Below are positions 26,901 to 39,200 of a stretch of DNA of 64,000 nt, piece by piece. The notes beneath the pieces were generated by a model. It was not told the origin of the DNA. It made no database searches and was given only the letters and a program-made list of their open reading frames with translations. This stretch comes from Luscinia megarhynchos (lineage: Eukaryota; Chordata; Aves; Passeriformes; Turdidae), in NCBI GenBank assembly GCA_034336665.1, contig CM067568.1:10065165-10129164 (forward strand), given 5' to 3'. The translations under genes and the position numbers were made by a program. Each line of letters starts with the position of its first letter. The stretch's first letter is position 1.

Positions 26901-29900
26901 AAACCCTTTCGGAGTTAGTTTTCAGATTTCTTTAAACTCTGATGTAAATTTTTGATACATAACCAAACCAAATGCCTTGTCATAGGCGTTGGTCTTGTTG
27001 ATAATGCAACCTTTCACACCCAAACCTTTGGTTTTTAGTCTCAGCAGTATCATAACTAACCATTAGTGGAGATATTCTCCCAGGGTGCATGTCAGGCTGG
27101 CATGCATCAAAACACTTTACTTTCTGCCTGACCTAACTTTTCCTTTCTCTCATTCAAGCAGATTATTGAAAACCATCCAGTTTTATGTGTCCTGAGCTAT
27201 GAGGAAAACAGGAAGCAGAAAAGAAGATTCTTTCCTGCCATGCTGCTCTATAAATCAAGTCCTACATGTGTAGCTTGTAGTTCCAAGGAAGTCTGTAACC
27301 ACTGAGTTTGAAGGAAGTTTTTTAGAAATTGTATTTTCCTTTAGTTTTGCTAGTTTCTTGCTTTAAAATATTTTTGTGACAAAGTTATTCACATTCATCC
27401 CTTGTCTCTTGAGGTTGCAATCTGTAAGTATTCTGATTGTCAAGAAGTATTATTTAAATCACTCAGGAATTAATCTCACTATGAGAACAGATCCTTTGAA
27501 TTCACATGGTGGTTGCACATACACTTTGCATGCCCCATAGTGGAATTGTTCTGTATCCTAAAAACAGAAACACCACTTTGTCTTCCAGGTTTTCCTTGTG
27601 CAGTTGTATGGATGTTAGTGTGGGTGGAGCTCAGATCATTAAGGTTATCACAGAGGTGCCTTATTTTAGTCCTGGGGCTATGACTCTGTGGTTTGGTGAA
27701 TTGGCTGAAGCGGGATCTTAGTATCTTGCAAACTTGAATATTTAACTTGAAAAAACCACTCATTTGTCATAAAAATGAGATGCAGTAGGAAACTACTAGT
27801 CAGTTTTTTCCAGTGTTGCAGACAATAAAAAAATGTCTTCCAGTTTCCTCGTAGGACCTTTTGTCACAAAGGGCAAGAATGTACATGAGTCAGCTTCAGT
27901 TGTGGGATTTTTTTTTCCTTTTCCCAGTTAATGTTCCTATTATCCAAAGATCTTGGAGTAATAATGCAAAATTTCAAAGTGTTTCTATTAAGATATTCTG
28001 GATCTGTTTTTAGGGGGTTTGTTTGTTTTATTCTGTTGTGGTTTTGGGTTTTTAAAATTTTATGCCAGCAAACTGTGTATCTTAAGCTATGTGCTTTGCT
28101 TTGAAAACCCTTTTGTGGTACAAACATAAGAAAAACACCCTGTTTTGCTCTGACTTTATTTGCAGGAAGTTTGCTGGGTCTTAAGTACTTCAAAGCTGCA
28201 AAATCTAATTCAAAATGTTGCATGAATTCCATGTATTTTTACAGCAATACAAAAAGGAGTACAAAAGGAGTACCTTTTAAATTTGGTAATGTTTTACAAC
28301 TACTTTACAGGGCAACAAAGAGAAAAGTTACAAAAAGCCACTCAGAATTGTGCAGTTCAGCTGCATCCATGAACAAGCAACTCCTGTTGCTGACAAATGA
28401 GACTTGACCACAGGCAGCATGAGGTCAAGAAATCTTAATAAGATGCTTTCTTAACTTTATTTATTTCTGCTCTTTTTTGTGTCCCCTTGTTGAGATGTGG
28501 TAGAGCATTTGGGGTCAGGTGCCCAGCTATCAGTGGAAATGGGGTAAAGCACCTTTCTCTGAGCCTTCACTAACAAGGACTCAGCCATGACTCAGCCTGG
28601 GGAAGTGAACTGATTATACTTAACTTTCTCTACTATGGTAAAATGAGTTGCAGAGAGAACACACTGAAAGCCAAGGGCCCTCTAAATACTTTTCCCTTTT
28701 ATGGAATAGAGCTCCCAGATCTCCATTTCCTGGAGATTGTACTCTAAGCCTACACAGTGGTAAAAGAAAGTTCTCTGCATTCACTGATCTGTATCTGACT
28801 ACAAATTTGAGCTCAGGGGATCATTTTTTTCCTAGCTATTTTAAGCAGTAAGTTTATAATAACAGACCAAAATGTTAAAAAGCACTCCATCCTCTCTTTT
28901 ATTTCTTTTTCTTACTTTTTTTTTCTTTCAATCATCTCCTCTTAGTGTGGGAATGAGCAGAATTTGGTGAATTGGATAGGTAATTTGTTTGTGGTTTTTT
29001 AACTCATTTTATAGGTGAACAAGGCTCGTACATACTGAGATTGTAGATCTTCACCACATCCACTCTGCCTGTGACATGTGAGTTAATCTTTACAAGTATT
29101 TAATTTTAAAAGATAATTGTGAAGCTCTTGCTATTTCTGAAAGAAATGGAGTTTTGGGGGAGGTAATTTAGTTTGATAAAACACTACAACAATGTAATGA
29201 CATCCTCTGATAAGACAGAGGCAGGCCAGACAGAACTAGATCAATGAAGAAAAAGAAATAAATAAAAATAGAGAAGACAGGATCTTGAAATCATCTCAGT
29301 GCCTAGGATGCTAATATGTGCTCTTGCACCTTGACTATTTTTAAAGTGCAGGTGTATTTTTAATCTCTCTTTTCAGTGCCTTCAGGGCCAATAATTACAG
29401 GTGTTTCAGTTGGTACCTCACTGTATTGTTAACATAAAATTTCCTTCTTTGACTGAAGCATGTTTGTGCTTGTGGAAAGGAGACAAAGCTGGCAGAACTA
29501 ATGGTAGCATGATTCCCAAGGCTGATCAGCTGACAGGTGAGCCAAGCTTAGAACCAGGCTATTCATGCTCTCCACACTCTAGCTTTGGGCTCAGTAATGC
29601 TGTCAGCTGGTTTTGTAAACAGAGGTGTGAATTTCTGTAGGCTCCAAGGTTGCACTCTGCCCTAATGCTCTGCTGAAAAAGAAAAAAATGTACCTTCCAG
29701 TGACATAAATTTTCCAAGGACATTTTTGGGATGCAGATAAGCTCCTCTAATTCTTGTAGAGTGTTCTCACAAAGCCCTCTATTTCTATGCATTTGACTCC
29801 ACGTGACATTTACTGGGCCTGTTTTCATTGCCCAGCTAAAGGGGCATAAGGTACTTCAGCAGTGATGGAAGAACATTTATTCACTAATATTTAAGTTAAA

Positions 29901-32439
29901 CCTTTGCCTTTCCTACCAGTATCAAAAGGCAGTAATTGATCAGAAAATGGCAGAACTCCTGGGTAAGCATCATAAAGTCTTTAAAAAGTCTGGGCTACTG
30001 ACTTTAAGAACACTGCACAGGTTAAAACTAAGCTTTTAGACTAGTTAATAACTTTGGAGTTCTAAATCATATAGTTTAGTAATTGAACTATCTCCTTTTA
30101 CTGAAATACCAATATGCAGTGTCCCTCACTTTGGCATTGTAGTGGACTGCAGCAATGCAGTCAAGGTGTGCAAAGATGGTGTTGGATTTAAAGAGGCCTA
30201 AGAATATGAATAATGTGCAATCTTTCACTGCTCCAGTATAGTCCCCAGCACTGGTGTTTTCTGGAGTGGTATTATGAAAAAAACCAGAAAGTCAGAAGAA
30301 ATTTTCCTACTGATCAGCACAGAGATTTGAAGCTTATTCCTATTTGCAAGATAGCTCTGTAAGGAAACCAGAGTAGGGTTCTAATTGTGTCAGAGACAGC
30401 CTGAACTCAGTCCACTCCAAATCTGGGGGTTGTTAAGGTGGCATAATTTCATCTTTCTACCGTTGGTTTTCCCTTGGCTGTACTTTCTGTGCTGCATCTC
30501 TAGGACAACACAGATCAGGATTTGTCCCTTTCTATTCTTAGACAAGCATGCTGATTTATTTCTTTTTCTTTTAAAGTTTTTTTGCTTTTTAAATCTGAAA
30601 AATGAACTGAAACTTGATGTGCTTAATAGCTCTTTCTTGTTTCAAGATAAGTTGCATTATTTTTAAGTTTAGTATGTATTAAGAACTCAGTTAAGTCTGG
30701 GAATAAACCAATAGCTTCTACAATTCCATGTAGGACTGCAAACATGCTTTGGCCATGACTTGAAACATTCCTGATTTTTCAGGCCCAGCATTGGGTTAAA
30801 TATATCAGAACCATAATAAATTCATAAGGCAAACACTAAGAGAGATCAGATAAACAGCCAGATTTTTTTTTTTTTCTCTCTGTCTTTCTTTTCTTTTCCC
30901 CAATTTGAATTTGAGTCCTTGCAAACTCAGAAATTGTGTAGGATGCCATGATTTTGTTACAGAGATGAAATGCAAGTCTGTGTAACTTTTTTTTGGTTAC
31001 CTTGTTTCCATCTCAGCTTCATGTGTTGCTAATAGTTGGTGACTGGGTTTGATACAAAAAAACGTAATTGTTGAAACACACAGATGTTTAGTGCTACTGC
31101 TATCTGTCTAATCTCTGGATTTATTAAAATGTGCATAATCATAAATATGTCTTTTCCATCCTATTAGGGACTTTAATTGTTTTGCCTTAATAACCATTTT
31201 TAAAGATTTTTTTGATATAAAGTTTACTCTTATTTGAAGTCAGAGGTGGGTAAAATCATGATGCAAACATGAACTACCACTTTTATAGAGTTAGAAAATC
31301 ACTTTTAACGGGTACAACATATCTAGAGAAACTGGCAAAAGTGCTGTCCCTACAGCACACACTGCTCTGAAAAATCTTTATGCCCACTGTTCAAAAAGAG
31401 TCTGTATTTTGGTCTTCATAGTAATGTCAGGTGTGCTGCATCTATTTCAGAATTGTTATCAAGGAACTGCAATGGTATAATTACTTTATCCTGAACACAC
31501 CAATATGTGTGTAGAATCATTTGACAATCTATTTGTTCTGCATTAAAGTACATGTGAGATGGCCTTGCATTCCTCTTCCAGTGAAAGAGAAAATTAAGTT
31601 TCCAACATAATGTGAAGTAAACCTAATAAAAGCATGGGTCTTAGCTGCTTACGTAGTCCAAAGTTTTCACACATTTTGTAGGTTTTACAGCACAGATTTT
31701 CTTCTGTGAGAGCTGAGGTGAGGCACTTGTCACTACTGAGACTGCTTCAGTGTTTCTTGTGAATGGTTTTGCCTCTTTTTGCTTTTATTTCAAAGTAACC
31801 AGATGTATTTTGACAAATGTAATTGGCAACCTCAATAAACCAACGTATTCCTGAAATGAAAGGAAAAACTGTAGCAGGTTAATTTACAATGCAGTAGTCA
31901 GCAGTTTCTAGTGGAGACACTAGTGTATGCACCAGGTGGCCTCAGCTGTGTGTGTGTGACCTGCAGGCACCGCCAGGGAGTGCAGTGATGTACTGATGAG
32001 CACACTGAAGTATTGATGAGGACAGCTCCCTGATTCCTGGGCAGGTGTCACAGTAAGTATTGCAACCCATCCACTGCCACTCTAAGGACTGATTTGTGCT
32101 TTGCACTGCTGATCTTCAGTCTTCAGTACAGGCTTTTGTGCCGATGTTTTCCTTGTGAATGCAGTGCCTCCCTTTGATACTAATAATGAGAATTTTCTCA
32201 GCTAATAGGTAGTGATATTTTTCCCCTCTTTGGGCATTTCTGCTGTTTTGCTTTGGAAGTGTCTTGCACCTTGTTGTCTTATGCAGAGGTACACCAAGCC
32301 TTTGCACAACTCACCTTGCTCAAAGGAGAAGTGCTACGCTCTAGGGTTCCAGTTTTGGTCCTCTGAGATCATGCTCAGTGAATTAAGGCGATTAGTTACT
32401 AAAAGGCATATTGTGGAAGAGATGACTGAAAGGACCCTA
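17933..32439. other. Non-coding stretch, no gene recognised
   Basis: Fourteen kilobases of AT-rich DNA with T-rich and pyrimidine tracts (about 19120-19195, 22040-22060, 22165-22182, 30865-30900) and an AT dinucleotide tract near 25893-25920. No exon, CR1 tail or RNA gene was recognised. An untranslated first exon of IRAG1 could lie here unseen. Confidence 0.55.
25893..25920. repeat. AT dinucleotide microsatellite (interrupted)
   Basis: Two (AT)n runs separated by AAAA, then a poly-T/A stretch. Likely length-variable. Confidence 0.7.
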
Positions 32440-32770
32440 GCAAAGTCTGTCAGTATCTGAAGGGAGGTGTCAGAGGATGGATCCAGGCTCTGCTCTGTGG
32501 TGCTGAGCAATAGGACAAGCGGCAAGAGCAGAAACTCATGCACAGGAAGTTCCACGTGAACATGAGGAACAACTTCTTTGCTGTGCAGCTGATTGTGCAC
32601 TGGAACAGGTTTTCCAGAAAGGCTGTGGATTCTCCCTCACTGGAGATATTCAAGAACTTTCTGGATGCAATTCTGTTCCATGTGCTCTAGGGTGACCTGT
32701 CTTGAGCAGGGAGATTGGACCAGATGATCCCCTGTGGTCCTTTCCAGCCCGAACCATTCTGCTGTTCTGA
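32440..32770 (+). mobile_element. CR1 LINE, 3' end fragment upstream of IRAG1 exon 1
   Basis: Contains ACAGGAAGTTCCACGTGAAC, GGAGATATTCAAGAACTTTC, and TTGGACCAGATGATCCCCTG, ending CCATTCTGCTGTTCTGA. It ends about 300 bp before the probable first IRAG1 exon here. The left end is approximate. Confidence 0.9.
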
Positions 32771-33071
32771 GATATCCAGGATGCTGTTTACTTCTTAGAG
32801 GATATTTAGAGAAGGTAGTTTTGTCACATCATAGTGACAAAATTAAAATTGTAAAATGGAAGAAAGAGAAGGAAATAGCAACAAGAACAGAAGGTTGTCT
32901 GTTTTGAATACATTTGCTAAGTTATACTTGACCTTGAAAGCTTTAGTTAATAAAACACAAGATAGCATTTTTAATTTAAACTTTAATACTGTTTGTTATT
33001 GTAAAGTGATCTCAGTTTTCGAGCATAGAGTTTTAAATGGATTTGACTTGTATTTTTGGCATCTAACCCAG

Positions 33072-33191
33072 CCTGCAGATCACGAGGCCTCCCAGTGCTT
33101 ATGCCTTCAGGCTAACTTGAAACAGATACTGCCAGCAGTGCATGGTCCTCTTAGTCCACATTGCAGCTCCACGTGCTTCGCGCTGCTCACC
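33072..33191 (+). other. IRAG1: Probable 5' UTR part (or N-terminal extension) of IRAG1 exon 1
   Basis: An acceptor-like AACCCAG ends at 33071. The 120 nt from there to the ATG is in frame with it and has no stop (opening PADHEASQCLC). It could be 5' UTR of an internal exon, or coding in a longer isoform. The polypyrimidine tract before the acceptor is only moderate, so the boundary is an inference. Confidence 0.4.
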
Positions 33192-33260
33192 ATGCCAACC
33201 TTACCTGAAGACAAGGGACAAGCAAAAGAGGCCCAGCACAACAGTTCTCCTCCAGCCAAA
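33192..33260 (+). CDS. IRAG1: IRAG1 coding exon 1 (residues 1-23)
   Basis: The ATG at 33192 has a good context (A at -3, CACCATG). It opens MPTLPED, which resembles the start of the shorter human isoform as I remember it (MPHIPED). The exon ends at the donor AAA|GTAAGC in phase 0. The frame stays open upstream, so a longer N terminus spliced from an unseen exon is possible. Confidence 0.82.
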
Positions 33261-36200
33261 GTAAGCTCTCTTACTTACAGAGGTGTTTTCTGACACTTGC
33301 TGGTAACCTGAGACTGAAACCTGCTTGTGCATATTTAGGGGTTTATAAAATCAAATCTATTTGTTGGTCTGTGTCAGGGTGTTTTGCTTAACTGATGAAG
33401 CTATGAATGATCCTTCAATTGAAATCCTCAGAGTTCCTCAAATATTTTATAGCCTAAGGGATGAGAACTTAAATTGCTCAAGCAGTTGTTTATCATTTTC
33501 ATCTGGAGGCTTATAAATGGTTCAGAACAGACAGACATATATCAAAGCTGTCCAAAAATGTCCTTTCTCATGTTATTAAAGAAAACTTTAAACTTTGAGA
33601 ACAGAACTTAGGCTTGCACTTCAACAACCAGTGTTGCTTTTACTGATATAGAGGATGTTATGCAACTCCTGTATGCGTGAAAGATTGAAATGGGCTTTTT
33701 TGGTTTGTAGTCTTTCTCAGTGCTTTATTTGCCACAGCAGGAGTTGAATATACACTGGAACGATACAGAGAGCAGCTGGGTTCTCCCCAGGCATATTCAT
33801 CAGTTTGCTTCAAATCTGTGTGATATCTACATGTTTTTACATGTTTTCTTTCCAAATAAATAAAAAAATCAATAACAGATGGATCTTTCCTCTTTTCAGT
33901 AATCTATACCACAGATAAAAAGTAGATTTCTGTTTTAATAAACTGGGGTTGGGGTCTTTTTTTCAGTTGTTAGCTTAGCTGAAGTAAAGAACCTTACTGT
34001 GATTAAGAAATCACAGGTTATCCAAATCATTCATTTTTACACAAATTAGTGTAAAGAAAGAGGATTTATAGTCTGGCACATCCTCAGTTAAAGATGTGAC
34101 ACTGTCATTGGGTTTGAGGACACGACATTCCAGACTTTAGGTGAAAACATCCGCTACTTTAACATTGTTGGAAAATATTGTCAGCAGTGAGCACTGCACT
34201 GATTTGTGCCTTCCATCTAAACTGCACGTGCTGCTGAGTGTTAATTTCCTGCCTTAGGATAAACACCTCAGTTGCATACAAGTTCATCAAGATTACCATC
34301 TGACAACATTAGCTCAAGAAGACTTTAGTGGGGTTTTTAAACTCACCTATGTGGAAAGTATTCTAGTACAAAAGACTTGCTGGATAAAACATAGCCAAAG
34401 ATGAAAAATATGAAAATATAGCAGACATCAGTGATTCTAATCCTGAATGTGCTTGTCAAATAGGAGAAATGAAAATTTCCAGTATCCTAATATAAAAGCA
34501 TTAAATTTTCGATACATTTGCCAGGCCTTTTATATGTAGGGCTTAAATGTGATCATTCATGAATCAGTTCACTGTGCAAAATGCTTCATTTTAGATAAAT
34601 TATTATTTTTAGGCACAAAATCACAGTGGAGTGATTTTTACCAACATACTACACTGCTCATAAGCCTACTTAAGGTTTGCCACTAGCCAATGTTGTGAAA
34701 ATTTTGTCTTGTTCTTAGTTGTTGTCACTCTTGGCTCTTGCTGCAGGTGAAGTTCTACAGCGTGACTGTAAGTCACTAAGTAAAACAGCTTATTATTGTG
34801 AGATAAGGACTTGCAGGCAAGAAGAGGGCATCAGAAGGAACTAAAAGCTGGTGAATTCATTTTCTGCTATTCAACAAGATTTTCCAAGTCTGAGTTCCAT
34901 CTCATCTAAAGTGCTGTCTGCTGTCCAACAACTTCCTTGTTCTGTTTCAGGAGATTCTTCCCCACCTTTTGCCTGCATGCCCAAATGCACACAGATTGCA
35001 AAACAGTTCTGACAAAAAGAAACTGAGCCTTACATCACATATAGCTTTCTGCATGCTTCAAGTATGATCATGCTTTTACTTGATGGGGAGACCTGTGTTA
35101 TATGTCTCAAATTCATTTTGAAAAAACAAATATGGAATTTCATTTCAGTATTTGTTACAGCAGCCTGTGTTTTTCTGAAGTTCAGTCCAGATTTTTAATT
35201 AATATCTAAGAATATGGCCAGGTGGCAGACGTTTTTTTTTTTCCTGTTTATTTTTTTCCTTCCAGTGCTTTAAAGAATTCATGTGTTACACAGTAAAGCT
35301 CTGTCATCTGACTGTCTGGCATGGTAGATCTTTTAGCAGAGTATCTTTGTATTCATTCTCCCCTCACTATCCCATTAATATAAAAATCATCCCAATTTGT
35401 CTGGATTATAAAAAATCCAAAAGCACATTCCCTGTATGCTTAGTGAGGGCCTGGTAGAACTTAACAGTCAGAATGTCTGGAGGTTCTAGGTTCTACCTCC
35501 ACCCTGCAAATCCCTGATTCTGCTATGGAACCAAATGCCTGTGCCACCCTCTCAGCCCTGCACATGCCTCCCTGCAAGTCTGGATGGCTCCTGGTCACCC
35601 TTGTGGAATAGTTCCCACCTGAGCCACAGAGGTGGAGTCAGTTTTACCCTACATTTTTGTGGGGAGAAGGGCTTGGGACAAAAAGGAAGGAAAGACTTGG
35701 GTAGCAGGGAACTATTGGAATTAGGAGATGAGGCAACTGTTGGGAATAGCTGAGGAGCAGACAGGTCTGGAAGCTACCAAGGGAGGAGAGTTAAAGGCAC
35801 TCAAATGAGAGGGTGATGGAAATTTTCTGTGTCATCTCTGTGCAGTTGTACAACTGTGAGGCAGCTTAAGCTTCCTGTTAAAGCTTCTCTTCCAAGGCCT
35901 GTGTGGAACAGCCTGAGCACTCCTCAGTCTGTAACAATTCCTTTTGATTGGAGCCAGCTGGCCCTGCAAAGAGCTTCCTGCTCTGGCTCTTTCTGCCCCT
36001 CTCCTGGACAATGTAGGTTTGGACAGTGGCAGCCATGAGGTTTCACTTGTGTAGATGCTGAACTCCTCTAGCTCCTGACCAGGATTAATGCTTTCTACCT
36101 GACCTGAACTAGCCTTGGCTGCAGACCTCCTTTTTCTATTTTTTTTTCCGTCTTCTACTTCTTTTTTTTTTTTTTTCTTCTTTTTAATGAGCTGTTTTTA

Positions 36201-39200
36201 GAGTCCTAAAATGGGCTTGAGTGACTTCAAGGCTGATGTTACATCATTCAAAAGTTTTTGCTTTTTGGCAGTCATGAGATTAGTATAAGCACTGTGCATG
36301 TGTATTCAGCTGCTTTGGCCTATAAACAGGAGTCACCTGAAGTTTTGTCATTGACAAAATATGTCCTTACTTTTTAATATTTTCAAATATATTACTAAAA
36401 ATTGATTTCAAGCTATTGTCATAAAATGCCACTTGTGCATTTGAATCACATATGCTTTGGGATCCTAACATCTTCAAAATTACAAGGATATTTTTCTTAA
36501 ATATAAATCTTCACAGTGTTTTATGTTCCCCATCCTGCTCTCCTGTGACTGACAAAATGAACTTGTCAAGGAAGTTCATATGAGAATTATGAGTATGGAA
36601 GTGTGGACCTGCTGGAAATAAAAATTATTTTAGTAAAAGAATTATGCTGTTTACAGTAGAATCAAGAATCTTAAATCATGTGTCCAAATCAAGGCATATT
36701 TCATTGCCTTTGAGAGGTAGAAGGGTTACACTATGTATTTTAATATTTTACCATTTTCCAAGTACTTCTAGAGTCCTTTGACTTGATCAGAAAATACATT
36801 ATTTCAACAAGAATAAAATGCATCACTAGGAGAGATATTTCAAGGAGTTCCATGGTAAATGATAGATATAAGCAATCATATAAGAGTCAGCTTCCTTATA
36901 GAATAGGATACAATGGTTTAGTATGGAAGGGGCCTTAAAGGTCATCCAGTTCCACTGCCCTGCTATGGACAGGGACACCTTCCACTAGACCAGGTTGCTC
37001 AGAGCTCTACCCAACCTGGCCTTGAACACTTCCAGAGTCTAAAATTCACTTGCTAAACTGTGACTTATTACATGCTTCATTCTATTGATGCCTAAATTAG
37101 TGCTGTTGCAACAGCTTTTCCCTACCTGCCTTACAAATTTCTTGTGAAGCTTCAGGATGTAGTTTCAGGAAAATTGTAGACTCCAAATAACAGACTAAAA
37201 CAAAACACTCATATATATCAGTGTGTAGTGAAAGCAATTAGATTTGAGAATTTACAAATTATTCTTTAAATGTTACAAGTCATCTGATAGCAGTCCACTT
37301 CGCCTGCTGGGAAGCTTTTCCTCCAGCTGTTATTTGGTTTTAATCTGAATACAGTACTTGGGGTAGAAGTAATCATTTTCTTACCACATGAGAGACATCC
37401 ACATTACTTTGTACCAACTTGATGCATCTCCATTTGTGATATCTCACAGGAAACAGATTTCTTTTCTTCAGCTGAGTGGTATCATGCAGAAGGTGTAGGA
37501 TTAAGTTCTTGAGGCAAGGTCTCATACTTTGAAGCAGGCAAGCATATATTAATATTCAGCTTGCAATTTTTTTAAGCACTTAAAAATTATATTTCATTAA
37601 ATATTGAAATAATATTTTAAAAAAATATGTTTCCAAGTAATTTGAGTGAAAACCATGTGGAGCTGAACAAGATAACTTTAAATTATTTTCTGGGGTTTTG
37701 GGTATCATGTGTACACTTAATACTGTGTTTTTTGAAGCTTTCATTATAAATTAGTATAATTTGGAGGGATTTCTGTGCTTAATTTAGCCCTGTTATACAG
37801 AGCTGCTTTTCACTCTTGCATTCAGTTCATAAATTTACTGAGCTCTTGGACATGTACTTCACTAGGGGCATGGTTTGCTGTGTGGGAAACCAGACTGTCT
37901 ACCTTTTTTAAGCTTTCTCATTAGCTTCCATGCTTATTGAATTTAGCTTGCATGCATTAAAACTTTTTAAAGAAAACAGATATTCCAGGTGTCCATCATC
38001 TCTTTTGAGTAATTTAAATAAGATTTAAGTATAGACATCTAATTCACATTTGTTTTGCCAAATTACAGTTAATTATCTCTTATTTCAATTATTTTTTCTT
38101 TTAGGTAAATTGAGAAATACACATTGTTTTCCACTCATTGTGTCAGTGTTCAGTGGTTTGAATTTCTGTTTAACTACATTTTTATATTTATCACACACCA
38201 TTCAGGACACGGCTGTTGAAGGGACAACATGCAGCACACCTTCCATTGTTCTTCCAGAGAATGCTGTTACACCAGATGTAGAAATTGATAAAAATCTGGT
38301 TAACAGGTACTGTATAATTACATTGCCAATCCATCCCTAAATTCCAGGGGCAGTGTTTCTAAAGCATTGCTTGAAATGTACGTTGTATGAAATTATTATT
38401 GCTGTATCTCTGTGATTTGGTCATATTGCCTTTGCATTTTGAGGGTGATGTTTGTGATGTGGGGTGGAGGAACAGGAATAAAATTGAGACTAAAAGAGTT
38501 GAGTTACACTGAGCCTGACAAACCCACTCATTGAGTTGGACAATAAATATCCAGTTTGAACACTGTAATACAAGGGGTTTTGAAGCAGTTTTGGGCCTGT
38601 TCACATAGATGGGACAAGAATACCACCTTGAGGTTAACCATATTTGAAAGTAATCCTGTTTGAAGTTGAAAACTTCAATTCAGTTTTGAGTTGAATTAGG
38701 GTTATTGTATTTACTCTGATAAAGCATACTTTGTGACCTGGGCTTTTTAATTTTATTGACCTGCCACTAAACTTAAAATATGGGGAAAAACATATCAGAA
38801 AATATATTTTGTAAATCTATAATTTGTTTGTATTTTTGTAAGTGTGCTTCTCCAAACTTCAGGATTAGTTTAGAGTCAGAATTTATATGCAGCCTTTCAA
38901 AGGCAGAATTATTTGCAGGATCAGCATTTACATTTCTGCAGTTGTTTGAGACTTTTACCTGGTTTGCAGTTTAGAAAGATCCTATGGGAGTGTCAATGTG
39001 GAAGGAATTATTTTAGCCATAAAATTTCGTTTAAGAAGCAGTAACCATTCAGAAAGACTAAGTTGTTTTATTTGTTTGTTTGTTGGGTTTTTTTGCTATG
39101 TACCATTCTTACATGATTTTTAAAGAAATTTAGGGTTTTTTCTGAGAAATCAGGATCAGAGTGGATGAGATGAATAGCAAATTTTAGAACTCCTTTGTCA

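Larger units (their letters stand above)
33261..38205 (+). other. IRAG1: IRAG1 intron 1
   Basis: A 4.9-kb intron, the longest between coding exons. Besides the reverse CR1 tail, GC-richer block and pyrimidine tract listed separately, I see nothing in it. Confidence 0.8.

Noticed and set aside
32856..33191. A long N-terminal extension of IRAG1 from an ATG at 32856
   Set aside because: The frame is open but the sequence before 33072 looks like intron or flank, with AT-rich content and a probable acceptor at 33071. Only 33072-33191 is kept as UTR or possible extension.
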